This document shows, piece after piece, positions 6,955 to 13,840 of a stretch of DNA of 57,110 nucleotides (within the stretch, counting starts at the first letter, position 1; the number at the start of each line of letters is the position of its first letter). The stretch spans positions 1-57,110 of the forward strand of contig JBCFAY010000022.1 in the NCBI GenBank assembly GCA_038562375.1. Direction: 5' to 3'. This DNA is from JBCFAY01 sp038562375 (lineage in GTDB: Bacteria > Bacillota > Clostridia > Christensenellales > CAG-138). The notes beneath the pieces were generated by a model. That model was given only the letters and a program-made list of their open reading frames with translations. It was not told the DNA's origin and made no database searches. Made by a program: the position numbers and the translations under genes.

Positions 6955-8418
6955 CTATGCCCAAAATGGGACATATCTTCTGTTTTTATCCCCTGTTGAG
7001 TCGTCCGTCAGTTTAATCATTCCGGTCTCACATGTTTCTTTTAGTAATCTGGAGATCATAGAGCTATTCTTAATATTGATTTTAAAACGTTCTCTTAAAG
7101 AAGCGTTTGTCATATAATCCCTATTTACTCGTTTCAAACAGGCATGAAGATAACAAGCGCGTTGGCGATCTTCTTTGCTCATATGCGCAAATTCTTTATG
7201 AGCAAATAATGTCACTTTAGTGTGATTATTGTAAACTTCTATTTCGGGTGCTGGTAGTTGATAATACTCTGTTTGAGCAACCACTCTATCATAGCCGCAC
7301 CCCCGCTCCTCACACACACCAATACGCCGCATAAACGAAGCAAGTTTTTCATTTCTAGATATTGGGGGATAATCAACAAACCGTTCTTTTTCAATTAAGG
7401 GCACGCCTGGATTAGTAATTTCCATTCTATTATCAAAAATCTCTATCATCGGACTGGTTCCTTGCAAAAAGAAGTTTTGATGAATAATCGCGTTTGCAAT
7501 TAATTCGCGAACGGCGAGTTCAGGGTACATGGGAACATCTTTTCTGAGAGCTTTACCCATTACTTCATTTGTTGGTAAAAGACTGTTGACAAAATCAATT
7601 AGACCTTCAAAACCGTTCGCATATCCTTTTCTACCAATTTGTTCTTTACTGGCAACGGAAATCCGGTCGTTCCCATTATATATTATTACGCGCACAGCCT
7701 TTCTCTCTAAAGATGGGAAATCAGAAATTTTTTTTGAGAAGAGAATAGCTCCGAGATTTGTTATATTATAGTTGCCAGTTTCTGAAACTGAAATCATACC
7801 GTCTGCCAGCAAGACATCTAATATGGCAGATTTATTGTTAGGCAGATCCATTGAAAGCATTTCAAAATATGTGGCATAATCTAATAGTCGCAGTACAAAA
7901 TCACCTGTGACATTCTCCATTGCAATCAAAACCTCAAAAGGTTTCTTGGATAATTCTGCCCATAGCTCTCGCTCTGTGTCTGGGAAATCCTTCAGTTTCT
8001 TTTTATTGGTGCCGATTCGAATATAGTCTATCGATCTAAATTTTACGGGGCTTGAATAAGCGGCAGCAATTTCTAATAATACAAGCACTTTCTCTTGAAT
8101 TACTGTTTTGTGAAAATAGAATTGCACCTGTGGATCTAATTGAGTGCTGATCCATAAATCGATTTCTTGATTTCCTACCTTAGCATTATGAGGATCGAAG
8201 TCCGTTCCAATAATGTTATAGGTTTTATTATCTATTCCCCAAATCATGAACGCGTACCCTTGTTTGAATAACGCCGCTGAATTGGAAAGCGCGCTAATGT
8301 ATTCCCCAATTTCTTGGGGGTCACTATTATTTGCTTTAAATTCTACCCATGGCAACTCACAGTTTGCAATCCTGCAATTCTCAATAATCCCATTGATCAT
8401 ATTATCCTGAAATGGCAT
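6955..8418 (-). CDS. AlbA_2 domain protein with HATPase_c_4-type C-terminal domain
   Basis: A 487-residue protein. The N-terminal domain (about 10-140) has the Schlafen/AlbA_2 signature LPWVEFKANN and a nucleic-acid-binding fold. From about 290 to 385 it has a GHKL-like ATP-binding motif, with RELIANAIIHQNF (304-316) as N-box and ERGCGYDRV near 371-379 as G-box. This is the family often labelled RecG-like or putative DNA-binding. A winged-helix end follows. Such proteins are frequent in mobile elements and occur near phage-defence genes, which suggests prophage cargo affecting the host rather than virion assembly. The ribosome binding site AAGGGG is seven bases from the ATG. The gene is AT-rich compared with the tail genes. 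Confidence 0.75.
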   Translation of the reverse strand: MPFQDNMINGIIENCRIANCELPWVEFKANNSDPQEIGEYISALSNSAALFKQGYAFMIWGIDNKTYNIIGTDFDPHNAKVGNQEIDLWISTQLDPQVQFYFHKTVIQEKVLVLLEIAAAYSSPVKFRSIDYIRIGTNKKKLKDFPDTERELWAELSKKPFEVLIAMENVTGDFVLRLLDYATYFEMLSMDLPNNKSAILDVLLADGMISVSETGNYNITNLGAILFSKKISDFPSLERKAVRVIIYNGNDRISVASKEQIGRKGYANGFEGLIDFVNSLLPTNEVMGKALRKDVPMYPELAVRELIANAIIHQNFFLQGTSPMIEIFDNRMEITNPGVPLIEKERFVDYPPISRNEKLASFMRRIGVCEERGCGYDRVVAQTEYYQLPAPEIEVYNNHTKVTLFAHKEFAHMSKEDRQRACYLHACLKRVNRDYMTNASLRERFKINIKNSSMISRLLKETCETGMIKLTDDSTGDKNRRYVPFWA

Positions 8419-8490
8419 ATTATCACCCCTTAATTAGATTATACCATGATTCAAGTCAATTATTCAGTCAACTATTTTTAAAACGTATCG

Positions 8491-8535
8491 ATACTAGATA
8501 TTGTATAGTTAATAAATATAATACTAGATATTGTA
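8491..8535. repeat. two direct repeats of a 15-bp AT-rich motif upstream of the AlbA_2 gene
   Basis: ATACTAGATATTGTA occurs at 8491-8505 and 8521-8535, a 30-base period (about three helical turns). AGTCAACTATTT also occurs twice nearby (8466-8477 and 8592-8603). The arrangement suggests an operator in the divergent region, but the binding protein is unknown. The rest of 8419-8845 holds only the doubtful remnant below. Confidence 0.5.
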
Positions 8536-8619
8536 GTTAATGCCTCGAATTATTTTTGCTCTTTTAAATCAATTAACGAACAGTCAAATATCAGTCAACT
8601 ATTTCTGCACGGTACGGCA

Positions 8620-8826
8620 ATGATGGAATTAAACTTCGCTAGACTTAAGCGAAGAGCAATATGGCTGAACCAATCAACTATCAGCCGTATGGTGAAAAAC
8701 AAACGCTGCCCTCCAATCCACTTAAGCGGGTATTAGTTGCCCCTATGGCTGAATGGGCGTATCGAGATTACTGCAATAGCCGGAGCGCGCGAAAGAGGAT
8801 TGCGCTGTGACGAATACTTCTCATGA
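8620..8826 (+). pseudogene. possible remnant of a small phage regulator, interrupted by TAG
   Basis: From ATG 8620 a frame encodes 38 residues including a helix-turn-helix-like stretch (NQSTISRMVKNKRC), then an in-frame TAG at 8734-8736, then continues open to TGA 8824. There is no good ribosome binding site. The inverted repeat CTTCGCT/AGCGAAG (8634-8654) lies inside. It could be a decayed XRE-like gene or chance; evidence is thin. Confidence 0.22.
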
Positions 8827-8845
8827 GATGAAAGGAGCCGCCGCT

Positions 8846-9091
8846 ATGGAACAAACTGTAACCTTGTCCGACATTGAAGCGATGGATCGCGAGTTTCTTC
8901 GAGCTGTGGATGTTGCTCCTGTACTCGGTATCGACCCGCAGGACATCCGCGGTCAGGCTCAGAACGATGCTAGCAAACTCGGATTTCCTGTGATTGTGAC
9001 GGGATCGAGGGTGAGGATACCAAAGGAAGGATTCCTATACTACTGCCGATACGGTAGACCGGTACAGTTGGAAGCCCCGAGTGATCCGTAA
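8846..9091 (+). CDS. small phage-type helix-turn-helix protein
   Basis: An 81-residue protein. ATG 8846 is chosen because AAAGGAG (8831-8837) ends eight bases upstream; an in-frame ATG at 8807 lacks such a site. It contains DREFLRAVDVAPVLGIDPQDIRGQAQNDASKLG, a helix-turn-helix of the excisionase/AlpA or MerR type, followed by a short beta wing (VTGSRVRIPKEGFLYYCRYG). Proteins of this kind occur as small regulators or replication-associated factors in Clostridial prophages. It is the last gene before the candidate attachment site at 9231-9260. The DNA-binding call is reasonable; excisionase function is only suggested by location. Confidence 0.6.
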   Translation: MEQTVTLSDIEAMDREFLRAVDVAPVLGIDPQDIRGQAQNDASKLGFPVIVTGSRVRIPKEGFLYYCRYGRPVQLEAPSDP

Positions 9092-9230
9092 GAAGCGGCT
9101 GAGTCGTTTTTTGACCACACTAAAGACCACGCTTTTTTTACAGGGATAGCAATTTTAAATATTGCAATCACGATAAAACGACCTAAATTAGGGCATTTTC
9201 AATAATGGTTTTTGTCATAAAATATTGGTG

Positions 9231-9260
9231 GCATGGGTTCAAGTCCCATCGACCGCACCA
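9231..9260 (+). other. tRNA-like 3' end, candidate prophage attachment site
   Basis: The sequence has a T arm (ATGGG, loop TTCAAGT, CCCAT) followed by CGACCGC-A-CCA, exactly the 3' end of a tRNA whose 5' acceptor strand would be GCGGTCG. Upstream bases (9181-9230) do not form the rest of a tRNA, so this is a 3' fragment. The long acceptor match would suit a leucine-type tRNA, but this cannot be shown. Phage integration into tRNA 3' ends leaves such fragments. GACCAC occurs twice at 9106-9123, possibly arm sites. Confidence 0.45.
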
Positions 9261-9450
9261 AACACAGAGGACATCCGAAAGGGTGTCCTTTGTGTTTGGC
9301 AATTGTTCGGAAGGGACTTGAAGCCGCGTTAAGAAATCGTCCCGGTGGGGCGATTTCAGCGGACGGGATTTGGGCTCAGGCCGGTTTGCGCAGGGCGGAG
9401 CGCAAGCAAGCCGTGCCGATGGGCCCAAATCAAGTCCCATCGACCGCACC
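9258..9450 (+). repeat. structured repeat element, copy A
   Basis: It starts with a long hairpin (left arm 9258-9276, GAAA loop, right arm 9281-9299). Then GGGACTTGA (9313-9321) pairs with TCAAGTCCC (9430-9438), closing a domain with an inner hairpin GAAATCG/CGATTTC (9333-9339, 9351-9357), a stem GATTTGGGC/GCCCAAATC (9367-9375, 9423-9431; shares its last bases with the outer stem) and TTGCGC/GCGCAA (9386-9391, 9400-9405). It ends with the same CATCGACCGCACC as the tRNA-like end, followed by a second copy of the hairpin (about 9449-9487). A related copy is at 12033-12220. No protein is encoded; apparent ORFs here are chance frames. Confidence 0.65.
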
Positions 9451-9663
9451 AAACACAGAGGACATCCGAAAGGGTGTCCTTTGTGTATAGATCCCGTCCG
9501 TGTCCATGTCCTCGCTGTACCTAAGATGAGTTTTTTCAGCGCCTCCGGCATGTCCTTATTTACAGCCCGGCGTGCTGGTTGGGATCTTGAACAATCCGAC
9601 TGACAAGAGAATTGGTAGCATTATATCATTGCGCCCCGCCGCAGTGACAGTGGCTAGGAGATG

Positions 9664-9697
9664 CCCGATGTGTGAATACACATCGGGTTATTTTTAT
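9664..9697 (+). terminator. intrinsic terminator
   Basis: CCCGATGTGT (9664-9673) pairs with ACACATCGGG (9678-9687) around GAAT, followed by TTATTTTTAT. It faces the plus strand, although the next gene is on the minus strand, so it probably ends transcription from the tRNA/repeat side. Confidence 0.7.
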
Positions 9698-9987
9698 TCG
9701 CACTTTCTTGACCTACAACAGAGACATCGCCTAAATATCAGCAAACCAATGACAATGACCGCCAATATAACCGCGACAACAATGATCGAGGGAAGAGCGC
9801 TCAAAATCACGGTGGAGAAGACTGCTCCGAGGATCAAACCAAGGGTAAAGGCCAGCAGGACCGCAAAGAAGCAAATCACCCTAGTGGAACACCAGCAAAA
9901 GAGTCCTTTTGGGTCCCGGCTAGATTGTGGCAACGTGCAGGACGATTGCGGCTGTGCACAGCCGTTACTGGATGGTTGGTTATTCAT
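9694..9987 (-). CDS. small two-helix membrane protein with Cys-rich ends
   Basis: A 97-residue protein. ATG 9987 follows AAAGGAGGTG, a near-perfect ribosome binding site; the longer frame upstream has none. Residues about 32-57 and 61-83 are two hydrophobic helices. The N-terminal 30 residues are polar with CAQPQSSCTLP, and the C-terminus is LIFRRCLCCRSRKCE. Similar small proteins occur in spore-forming Clostridia, but I do not recognise a named family. No cotranscribed neighbour is seen. Confidence 0.6.
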   Translation of the reverse strand: MNNQPSSNGCAQPQSSCTLPQSSRDPKGLFCWCSTRVICFFAVLLAFTLGLILGAVFSTVILSALPSIIVVAVILAVIVIGLLIFRRCLCCRSRKCE

Positions 9988-10071
9988 GCATACACCTCCT
10001 TTCTCATTAGTTACTATAATGATATGTGTAACCATACAAAAGAGTGTAATCACAAACCGGACGAGGCAAAG

Positions 10072-10188
10072 CTCTTCACCGGCGGGCTCACGCTCGAGGC
10101 AGGGGCGCTGTACGTGATCAATGCGGCGGTGGTGTCGCTAGCGAGCAACGGCGCTTATGACGCGGTGCAGCGGGTACAGAAGAAGCGA
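10072..10188 (+). pseudogene. 3' fragment of a phage holin gene
   Basis: The frame LFTGGLTLEAGALYVINAAV and onward to QRVQKKR matches the last 39 codons of the holin at 4509-4784 in 33 positions, with many synonymous changes. There is no start codon with a ribosome binding site, and the upstream part of the holin is absent. The frame runs on to 10254 into unrelated sequence. It marks the end of another, mostly lost prophage of the same type on the host side of the candidate attachment site. The rest of 9988-10390 holds only the terminator below and a 15-bp direct repeat (TTCATAAATTCGCTT, 10259 and 10277). Confidence 0.8.
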
Positions 10189-10205
10189 ATAGATAATAAG
10201 ATGAA

Positions 10206-10231
10206 CGATAAAACCCCGCCAAACGGCGGGG
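10206..10231 (-). terminator. intrinsic terminator, minus strand
   Basis: CCCCGCC (10214-10220) pairs with GGCGGGG (10225-10231) around AAAC. On the minus strand it is followed by TTTTATC. It lies about 160 bases beyond the stop of the lipoprotein gene 10391-11182. Confidence 0.65.
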
Positions 10232-10390
10232 CCGCAAATGAATTTATAATATAACATCTTCATAAATTCGCTTCTAATTCATAAATTCGCTTTCGAATCC
10301 GTAGCTATTTTGGGGTCTTTATATGCTGCACCAAATTCCCTAAAATTTGCTTTAGCATTTCGGGCATTGAGGATGATAGCTGCCATACAT

Positions 10391-11182
10391 TCAGTCAAGA
10401 TTAATTTCATAAAAAGCATAAAAAACATTTCGCATAGGAATAGCGATCTGTTCAATGATTCGGATCTTAGAGCAGTTTTCAAAACCATCAGGTAGTTTTT
10501 CAGCGCTGATAATTCTGAAGTTTTCCCTATCGGAGCTCGTAATCTCGCCATCAGCGCTTGTACTATAGACAAAGCTCTTCCATTCAGAGTTTTGATAGAG
10601 CATCAGCGTTATATTGGGACTTATGAATACCTCGCCACCCGATTCGTTCATGATTCTATAAGCGATTTCGGGCGAACTTTTAGAAAAAACATCAGCTTCA
10701 AATGCCAAGTAGACATTTGCTGGAGCCGGATATCCATCGGACATCGGAAACTCCCCTGTCAGGGCGAATTCGTCCGAGTATATATTATCGCTTTTGCCCT
10801 CATTTCTTAATGAATAATTAAATGCTATCCTATAAGTTCCTGCTGCTAAAGTTCCGTTATATGATAAGAAGGGTATGGTGCATTGCGTCTCACCTGGATT
10901 CAAAGTAGAAAGGGTCCCACACCAAGAGACAGGGTCTGGTATGGTCGATGGAACCTTCTCCCAATTACCTCCGTTCTTTTTTTCCAGATCCCCGTAGCTC
11001 ATGCAATCGATTTCACCGACAGCATTGTTAACTATAACATATGAAATCTCTTGATCTGTAAATTTATAGCTGTCTTTTTTGAGTTCAATACCAATTGTGT
11101 TTTTACTTTCAACAGATGATGTACACGCCGCACAGGATGCCATTACCCCAAAGCATATCAATAGTAATAATTTACGTATCAT
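10391..11182 (-). CDS. lipoprotein with bacterial Ig-like (Big_14-type) domains
   Basis: A 263-residue exported protein. ATG 11182 is chosen because AAAGGAAG lies four bases upstream. The N-terminus MIRKLLLLICFGVMASCAAC is a signal peptide with lipobox-like cysteines. The mature part begins GIELKKDSYKFTDQEISYVI, followed by NNAVGEID and a GNWEKVP strand, the pattern of the Big_14 type Ig-like domain that reads as free-standing envelope proteins in Clostridia; a second domain of similar kind covers about 150-263. Function is unknown. It is probably anchored on the outer face of the membrane. It is 90 bases downstream of another lipoprotein gene on the same strand. Confidence 0.65.
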   Translation of the reverse strand: MIRKLLLLICFGVMASCAACTSSVESKNTIGIELKKDSYKFTDQEISYVIVNNAVGEIDCMSYGDLEKKNGGNWEKVPSTIPDPVSWCGTLSTLNPGETQCTIPFLSYNGTLAAGTYRIAFNYSLRNEGKSDNIYSDEFALTGEFPMSDGYPAPANVYLAFEADVFSKSSPEIAYRIMNESGGEVFISPNITLMLYQNSEWKSFVYSTSADGEITSSDRENFRIISAEKLPDGFENCSKIRIIEQIAIPMRNVFYAFYEINLD

Positions 11183-11272
11183 AGTTCTTCCTTTCATCCT
11201 AACTGTGTGTGTTTTCACCTGATACGCTCATTTTATTGCTATACTATAATCTGTTTTCCTTTCTCAGTCCGA

Positions 11273-11932
11273 CTAGGTCAGAGAAGCATCGGATAGGGCT
11301 ATCTTATCGATGACGAAGGAAGCAATAGACTTATTGAGTCCGAGGTTTGCTTCAAAGTCGGTGTCATCTATCCGAAACCCAACGATGATGTAGTAATCCT
11401 GGAACAGGACGTGGACGTCGCTGTTGACGGTCACATAAAAGGCTTTGAAGCCCCGAACGGTAAAATCGGCGATCCTGTCGGAATAGGTTGTCCTGAAATC
11501 CTCAAACGCCCATTCGGCGTCATGCCCTTTCTCGAGCTCGGACGGTGCAATCATGCTGTTCTGCGTCAGATACAAAGAGGTGAAAAAGGTGGTCGTAACA
11601 TCGATACCTTCATGAGGTATATCGTACGTATAGGTGCCAGACGTCTCACCGGTCTCCGACACCTCCACAGGGTCGAAAGAGGCCTCAACCGGCTGGCCGA
11701 CAAACTTCTCGAGTTCTGCGGCCGAGAGCAGTTCTTCAGCGCTGAAAGCCCGAGGCGCAGGCGTGTTTTTTGGTGGTAAAGTTTCCTTTCCGTTCGGGAT
11801 GGTTTGCGGCAAAGGCGAGGCCGACGGGGTGGGCGTGACCTCGAGATCCGAAGCGCCGGGCAATCCGCCACCGCAAGCCGACAGCAATGCGACGAGGACC
11901 ACGACCAAAACGAATAAGGAATGCTTTCTCAT
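11273..11932 (-). CDS. lipoprotein of unknown function
   Basis: A 219-residue protein starting MRKHSLFVLVVVLVALLSAC, a signal peptide ending in the lipobox LLSAC. Residues about 30-65 are a Pro/Thr/Ser-rich linker (TPTPSASPLP, PPKNTPAPR). A folded domain of about 150 residues follows, beginning FSAEELLSAAELEKFVGQPV and alternating strands with acidic turns. I do not recognise the family. The ATG follows GGAAACAG. It precedes the Ig-like lipoprotein in the direction of transcription with a gap of about 90 bases and may be cotranscribed with it. Confidence 0.6.
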   Translation of the reverse strand: MRKHSLFVLVVVLVALLSACGGGLPGASDLEVTPTPSASPLPQTIPNGKETLPPKNTPAPRAFSAEELLSAAELEKFVGQPVEASFDPVEVSETGETSGTYTYDIPHEGIDVTTTFFTSLYLTQNSMIAPSELEKGHDAEWAFEDFRTTYSDRIADFTVRGFKAFYVTVNSDVHVLFQDYYIIVGFRIDDTDFEANLGLNKSIASFVIDKIALSDASLT

Positions 11933-12032
11933 TGCTGTTTCCTCCAGTATAAAGTAGGTATTAGAATGGTATCATGTTGATGCGGATTCTTCAATCATAT
12001 TGTCGGCAGTGCTGCGGTATCGGAATGGTAAA

Positions 12033-12220
12033 CAAACACAAAGAACACCCGAAAGGGTGTCCTTTGTGTTTGTTAATTGGTCGGAAGGGACTTGAAGCCG
12101 CGCTAGAAATCGCCCCGGCGGGCGATTTCAGCGGCCGGGAGTTGGCTCAGGCGGCTTGCGCAGGGTGGAACGCAAGCAAGCCGTGCCGACGGCCGAAATC
12201 AAGTCCCATCGACCGCGCCA
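12033..12220 (+). repeat. structured repeat element, copy B
   Basis: A diverged copy of the element at 9258-9450. The hairpin (12033-12050 with 12055-12072, GAAA loop) is intact even though bases differ. The closing stem GGGACTTGA (12087-12095) with TCAAGTCCC (12199-12207) is identical. The inner GAAATCG hairpin is longer here (GAAATCGCCC with GGGCGATTTC), and TTGCG/CGCAA is kept. It ends with CATCGACCGCGCCA, one base from the tRNA-like end. It lies just past the stop of the DegV gene. Confidence 0.65.
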
Positions 12221-12232
12221 AAGACACCATGT

Positions 12233-13075
12233 TTAACCCTTCGGTATATACGCCAGACCCACACAACCGGGCCCGCTGTGAGTTCCGATAACGCACCCGA
12301 TCTCGCAGATAATAGGGTTCTTAACTTCTATGGATGGGGTAATATATGCAATGAATTCCTCCATTACCTCAAGGGCATTCGAATGCCCCAAAGCAAATGG
12401 GTATCGCATATCGGGTTCGTCTTTTTTTAGCTTCTCCAATATCCAGGAGAACGCCGCCTTTTGGCCTCTTTCTTTGGCCACGGATTTAACCTCGCCGTCT
12501 ACAATGGAGACCAGCGGTTTGATTTGGAGTACCCCTCCAAGAATAGCGGCGGAAGAAGACAGGCGGCCGCCCATTTTAAGATACTTCAATGTGTTGACAA
12601 CCGCATAAAACTTAACTCGGCTGCTCAGCGATACCAAAGTATTGTATATTTCCTCAGCGCTGACGCCGTTATCCCTGAGCTTAATCGCCTCATACACCAA
12701 AAGCGCCAGACCGAAAGTCGCGCTTTTTGAGTCAACAATAAAGATTCGGTCCGACCCTACCGTTTCCTTTGCGATGATTGCGGATTGATATGTACCGCTA
12801 AGCTTGCTGGATATAAAGATACCGATCACGGTGTCCCCTGCATCGGTATAGCTCTTAAAAAGCGATTCAAAGCCGTCCGGATTGACTTGTGACGTTGTCG
12901 GCAGGCTTGTGCTCTTACTGAGCATTTCATAGAATTGTTCTTTCTTTAAGTCGATACCGTCGGTATACCTCTTATCTCCGAAGATAACGCTAAGAGGTAC
13001 GATATCGATACCAAGAAACTGTTGCTGCTCAACCGGGATATCACTGGTGCTGTCCGTAATGATCCTAATAGCCAT
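12233..13075 (-). CDS. DegV family fatty-acid-binding protein
   Basis: A 280-residue protein; ATG 13075 follows GGAGG at seven bases. It has IITDSTSDIP at the N-terminus, TSQVNPDGFESLF around 60-75, SGTYQSA, the IVDSKSATFG segment and the C-terminal HSGPGCVGLAYIPK, all typical of DegV/FakB. FakB proteins bind an acyl chain and present it to the kinase FakA for phosphorylation, feeding exogenous fatty acids into phospholipid synthesis. No FakA is in the window. The gene follows a MarR regulator by 18 bases in one operon whose promoter carries FabT-like boxes, which supports a fatty-acid role. A second, distant DegV is at 38428. Confidence 0.9.
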   Translation of the reverse strand: MAIRIITDSTSDIPVEQQQFLGIDIVPLSVIFGDKRYTDGIDLKKEQFYEMLSKSTSLPTTSQVNPDGFESLFKSYTDAGDTVIGIFISSKLSGTYQSAIIAKETVGSDRIFIVDSKSATFGLALLVYEAIKLRDNGVSAEEIYNTLVSLSSRVKFYAVVNTLKYLKMGGRLSSSAAILGGVLQIKPLVSIVDGEVKSVAKERGQKAAFSWILEKLKKDEPDMRYPFALGHSNALEVMEEFIAYITPSIEVKNPIICEIGCVIGTHSGPGCVGLAYIPKG

Positions 13076-13093
13076 TCGCAAGCCTCCAAAAAG

Positions 13094-13555
13094 TTATTTG
13101 TTGCTGTTAAAAAACATCTCCAAGCTTTTTAAGCCTTTAATTAAAACCTCAATCCCTTCAATATCGAGGGTATTCATCACGTTCGTTACCATTTCATGAT
13201 GAAAGCTCTGGTGCGCCCGGTTTGCACTCATGCCTTTTTCCGTCGCAAACAATCTGATGATTCTCTTATCCTGAACGTCTTGTTTTCTTTTTATATAGCC
13301 CTTTTTTTCCAGCAGAGATACCGTGGTGGTCAGCGTTCCCGCCGAAATTCTCAATGCATGCGCGATATCGGTTGCACGATTGCCTGTTTCCCTTTCGTTG
13401 GCGGTGCAAATAGCTTCAATGACATGCATTTCCCGAACCGACAGATTTTTAAATTCACCTTTTTTTAAGGAAGCTTCTTCGACGCGCAGGATTTCGTTAA
13501 ACACTTCTACAAGGAAATGGTTTAACTCCGCATAATAATCGTTGATAATCCTCAC
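13094..13555 (-). CDS. MarR-family regulator, FabT-like
   Basis: A 153-residue protein with MarR winged-helix signatures (LSVREMHVIEAI, ATDIAHALRISAGTLTTTVSLLEKKGYI, DKRIIRLFATEKG). The start is GTG 13555 with AGGGG close upstream. In Streptococcus and relatives FabT represses fatty-acid synthesis genes when bound to acyl-ACP. Here the gene leads an operon with a DegV/FakB-like protein. Its promoter is bracketed by two palindromes of FabT-box type (13571-13587 and 13629-13641), so autoregulation is likely. The MarR fold is certain; the FabT label is inferred from operators and neighbour, not from ligand residues. Confidence 0.8.
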   Translation of the reverse strand: MRIINDYYAELNHFLVEVFNEILRVEEASLKKGEFKNLSVREMHVIEAICTANERETGNRATDIAHALRISAGTLTTTVSLLEKKGYIKRKQDVQDKRIIRLFATEKGMSANRAHQSFHHEMVTNVMNTLDIEGIEVLIKGLKSLEMFFNSNK

Positions 13556-13570
13556 CCCTAAAAGCAGGAT

Positions 13571-13587
13571 AGTTTGAAATTCAAACT
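13571..13587. promoter_or_regulatory. FabT-box-like palindrome overlapping the transcription start
   Basis: AGTTTGAAATTCAAACT is a perfect 17-bp palindrome and close to the streptococcal FabT box (AGTTTGA, three bases, TCAAATT). It lies just downstream of the -10 element of the MarR-DegV promoter. Confidence 0.7.
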
Positions 13588-13593
13588 AAAAAA

Positions 13594-13622
13594 AGCATAC
13601 TAACAGTACAGCTATATGTCAA
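13594..13622 (-). promoter_or_regulatory. sigma-A promoter of the MarR-DegV operon
   Basis: On the minus strand TTGACA (13622-13617) and TATGCT (13599-13594) are separated by 17 bases. Start codon GTG 13555 is about 35 bases beyond the inferred start. Confidence 0.75.
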
Positions 13623-13627
13623 TAATA

Positions 13628-13643
13628 ATTTGAATATCAAAAT
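13628..13643. promoter_or_regulatory. second FabT-box-like palindrome upstream of the -35
   Basis: TTTGA-ATA-TCAAA (13629-13641) repeats the core of the box at 13571-13587 and abuts the -35 element. The centres are 56 bases apart, so a dimer pair could bridge the promoter. Confidence 0.55.
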
Positions 13644-13840
13644 ATTTTTACAGCGTGCAGGAACCTATGTTCCCCGTGCGGTATGCCGGGGCTTGATAGC
13701 GATAGGGTGAACAACGGATTGAAAACAAGACGGTGTACAAAGAAGTGTATTTTGTGTGCTTCCAAGTGTAATCCTCTAACCCTAAGTTGGAAAATCTGGG
13801 TTCCTTTGAAATACCCACCGTAAGCTTTGCAATAAGAAAA

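Noticed and set aside
8627..8660. Terminator at CTTCGCT/AGCGAAG
   Set aside because: The inverted repeat is followed by no T-run on either strand.
9183..9603. Protein-coding ORFs across the tRNA-like end and repeat (both strands)
   Set aside because: They share frames with the repeated hairpins, have no ribosome binding site, and read as the usual false proteins from tRNA ends (GRWDLNP type).
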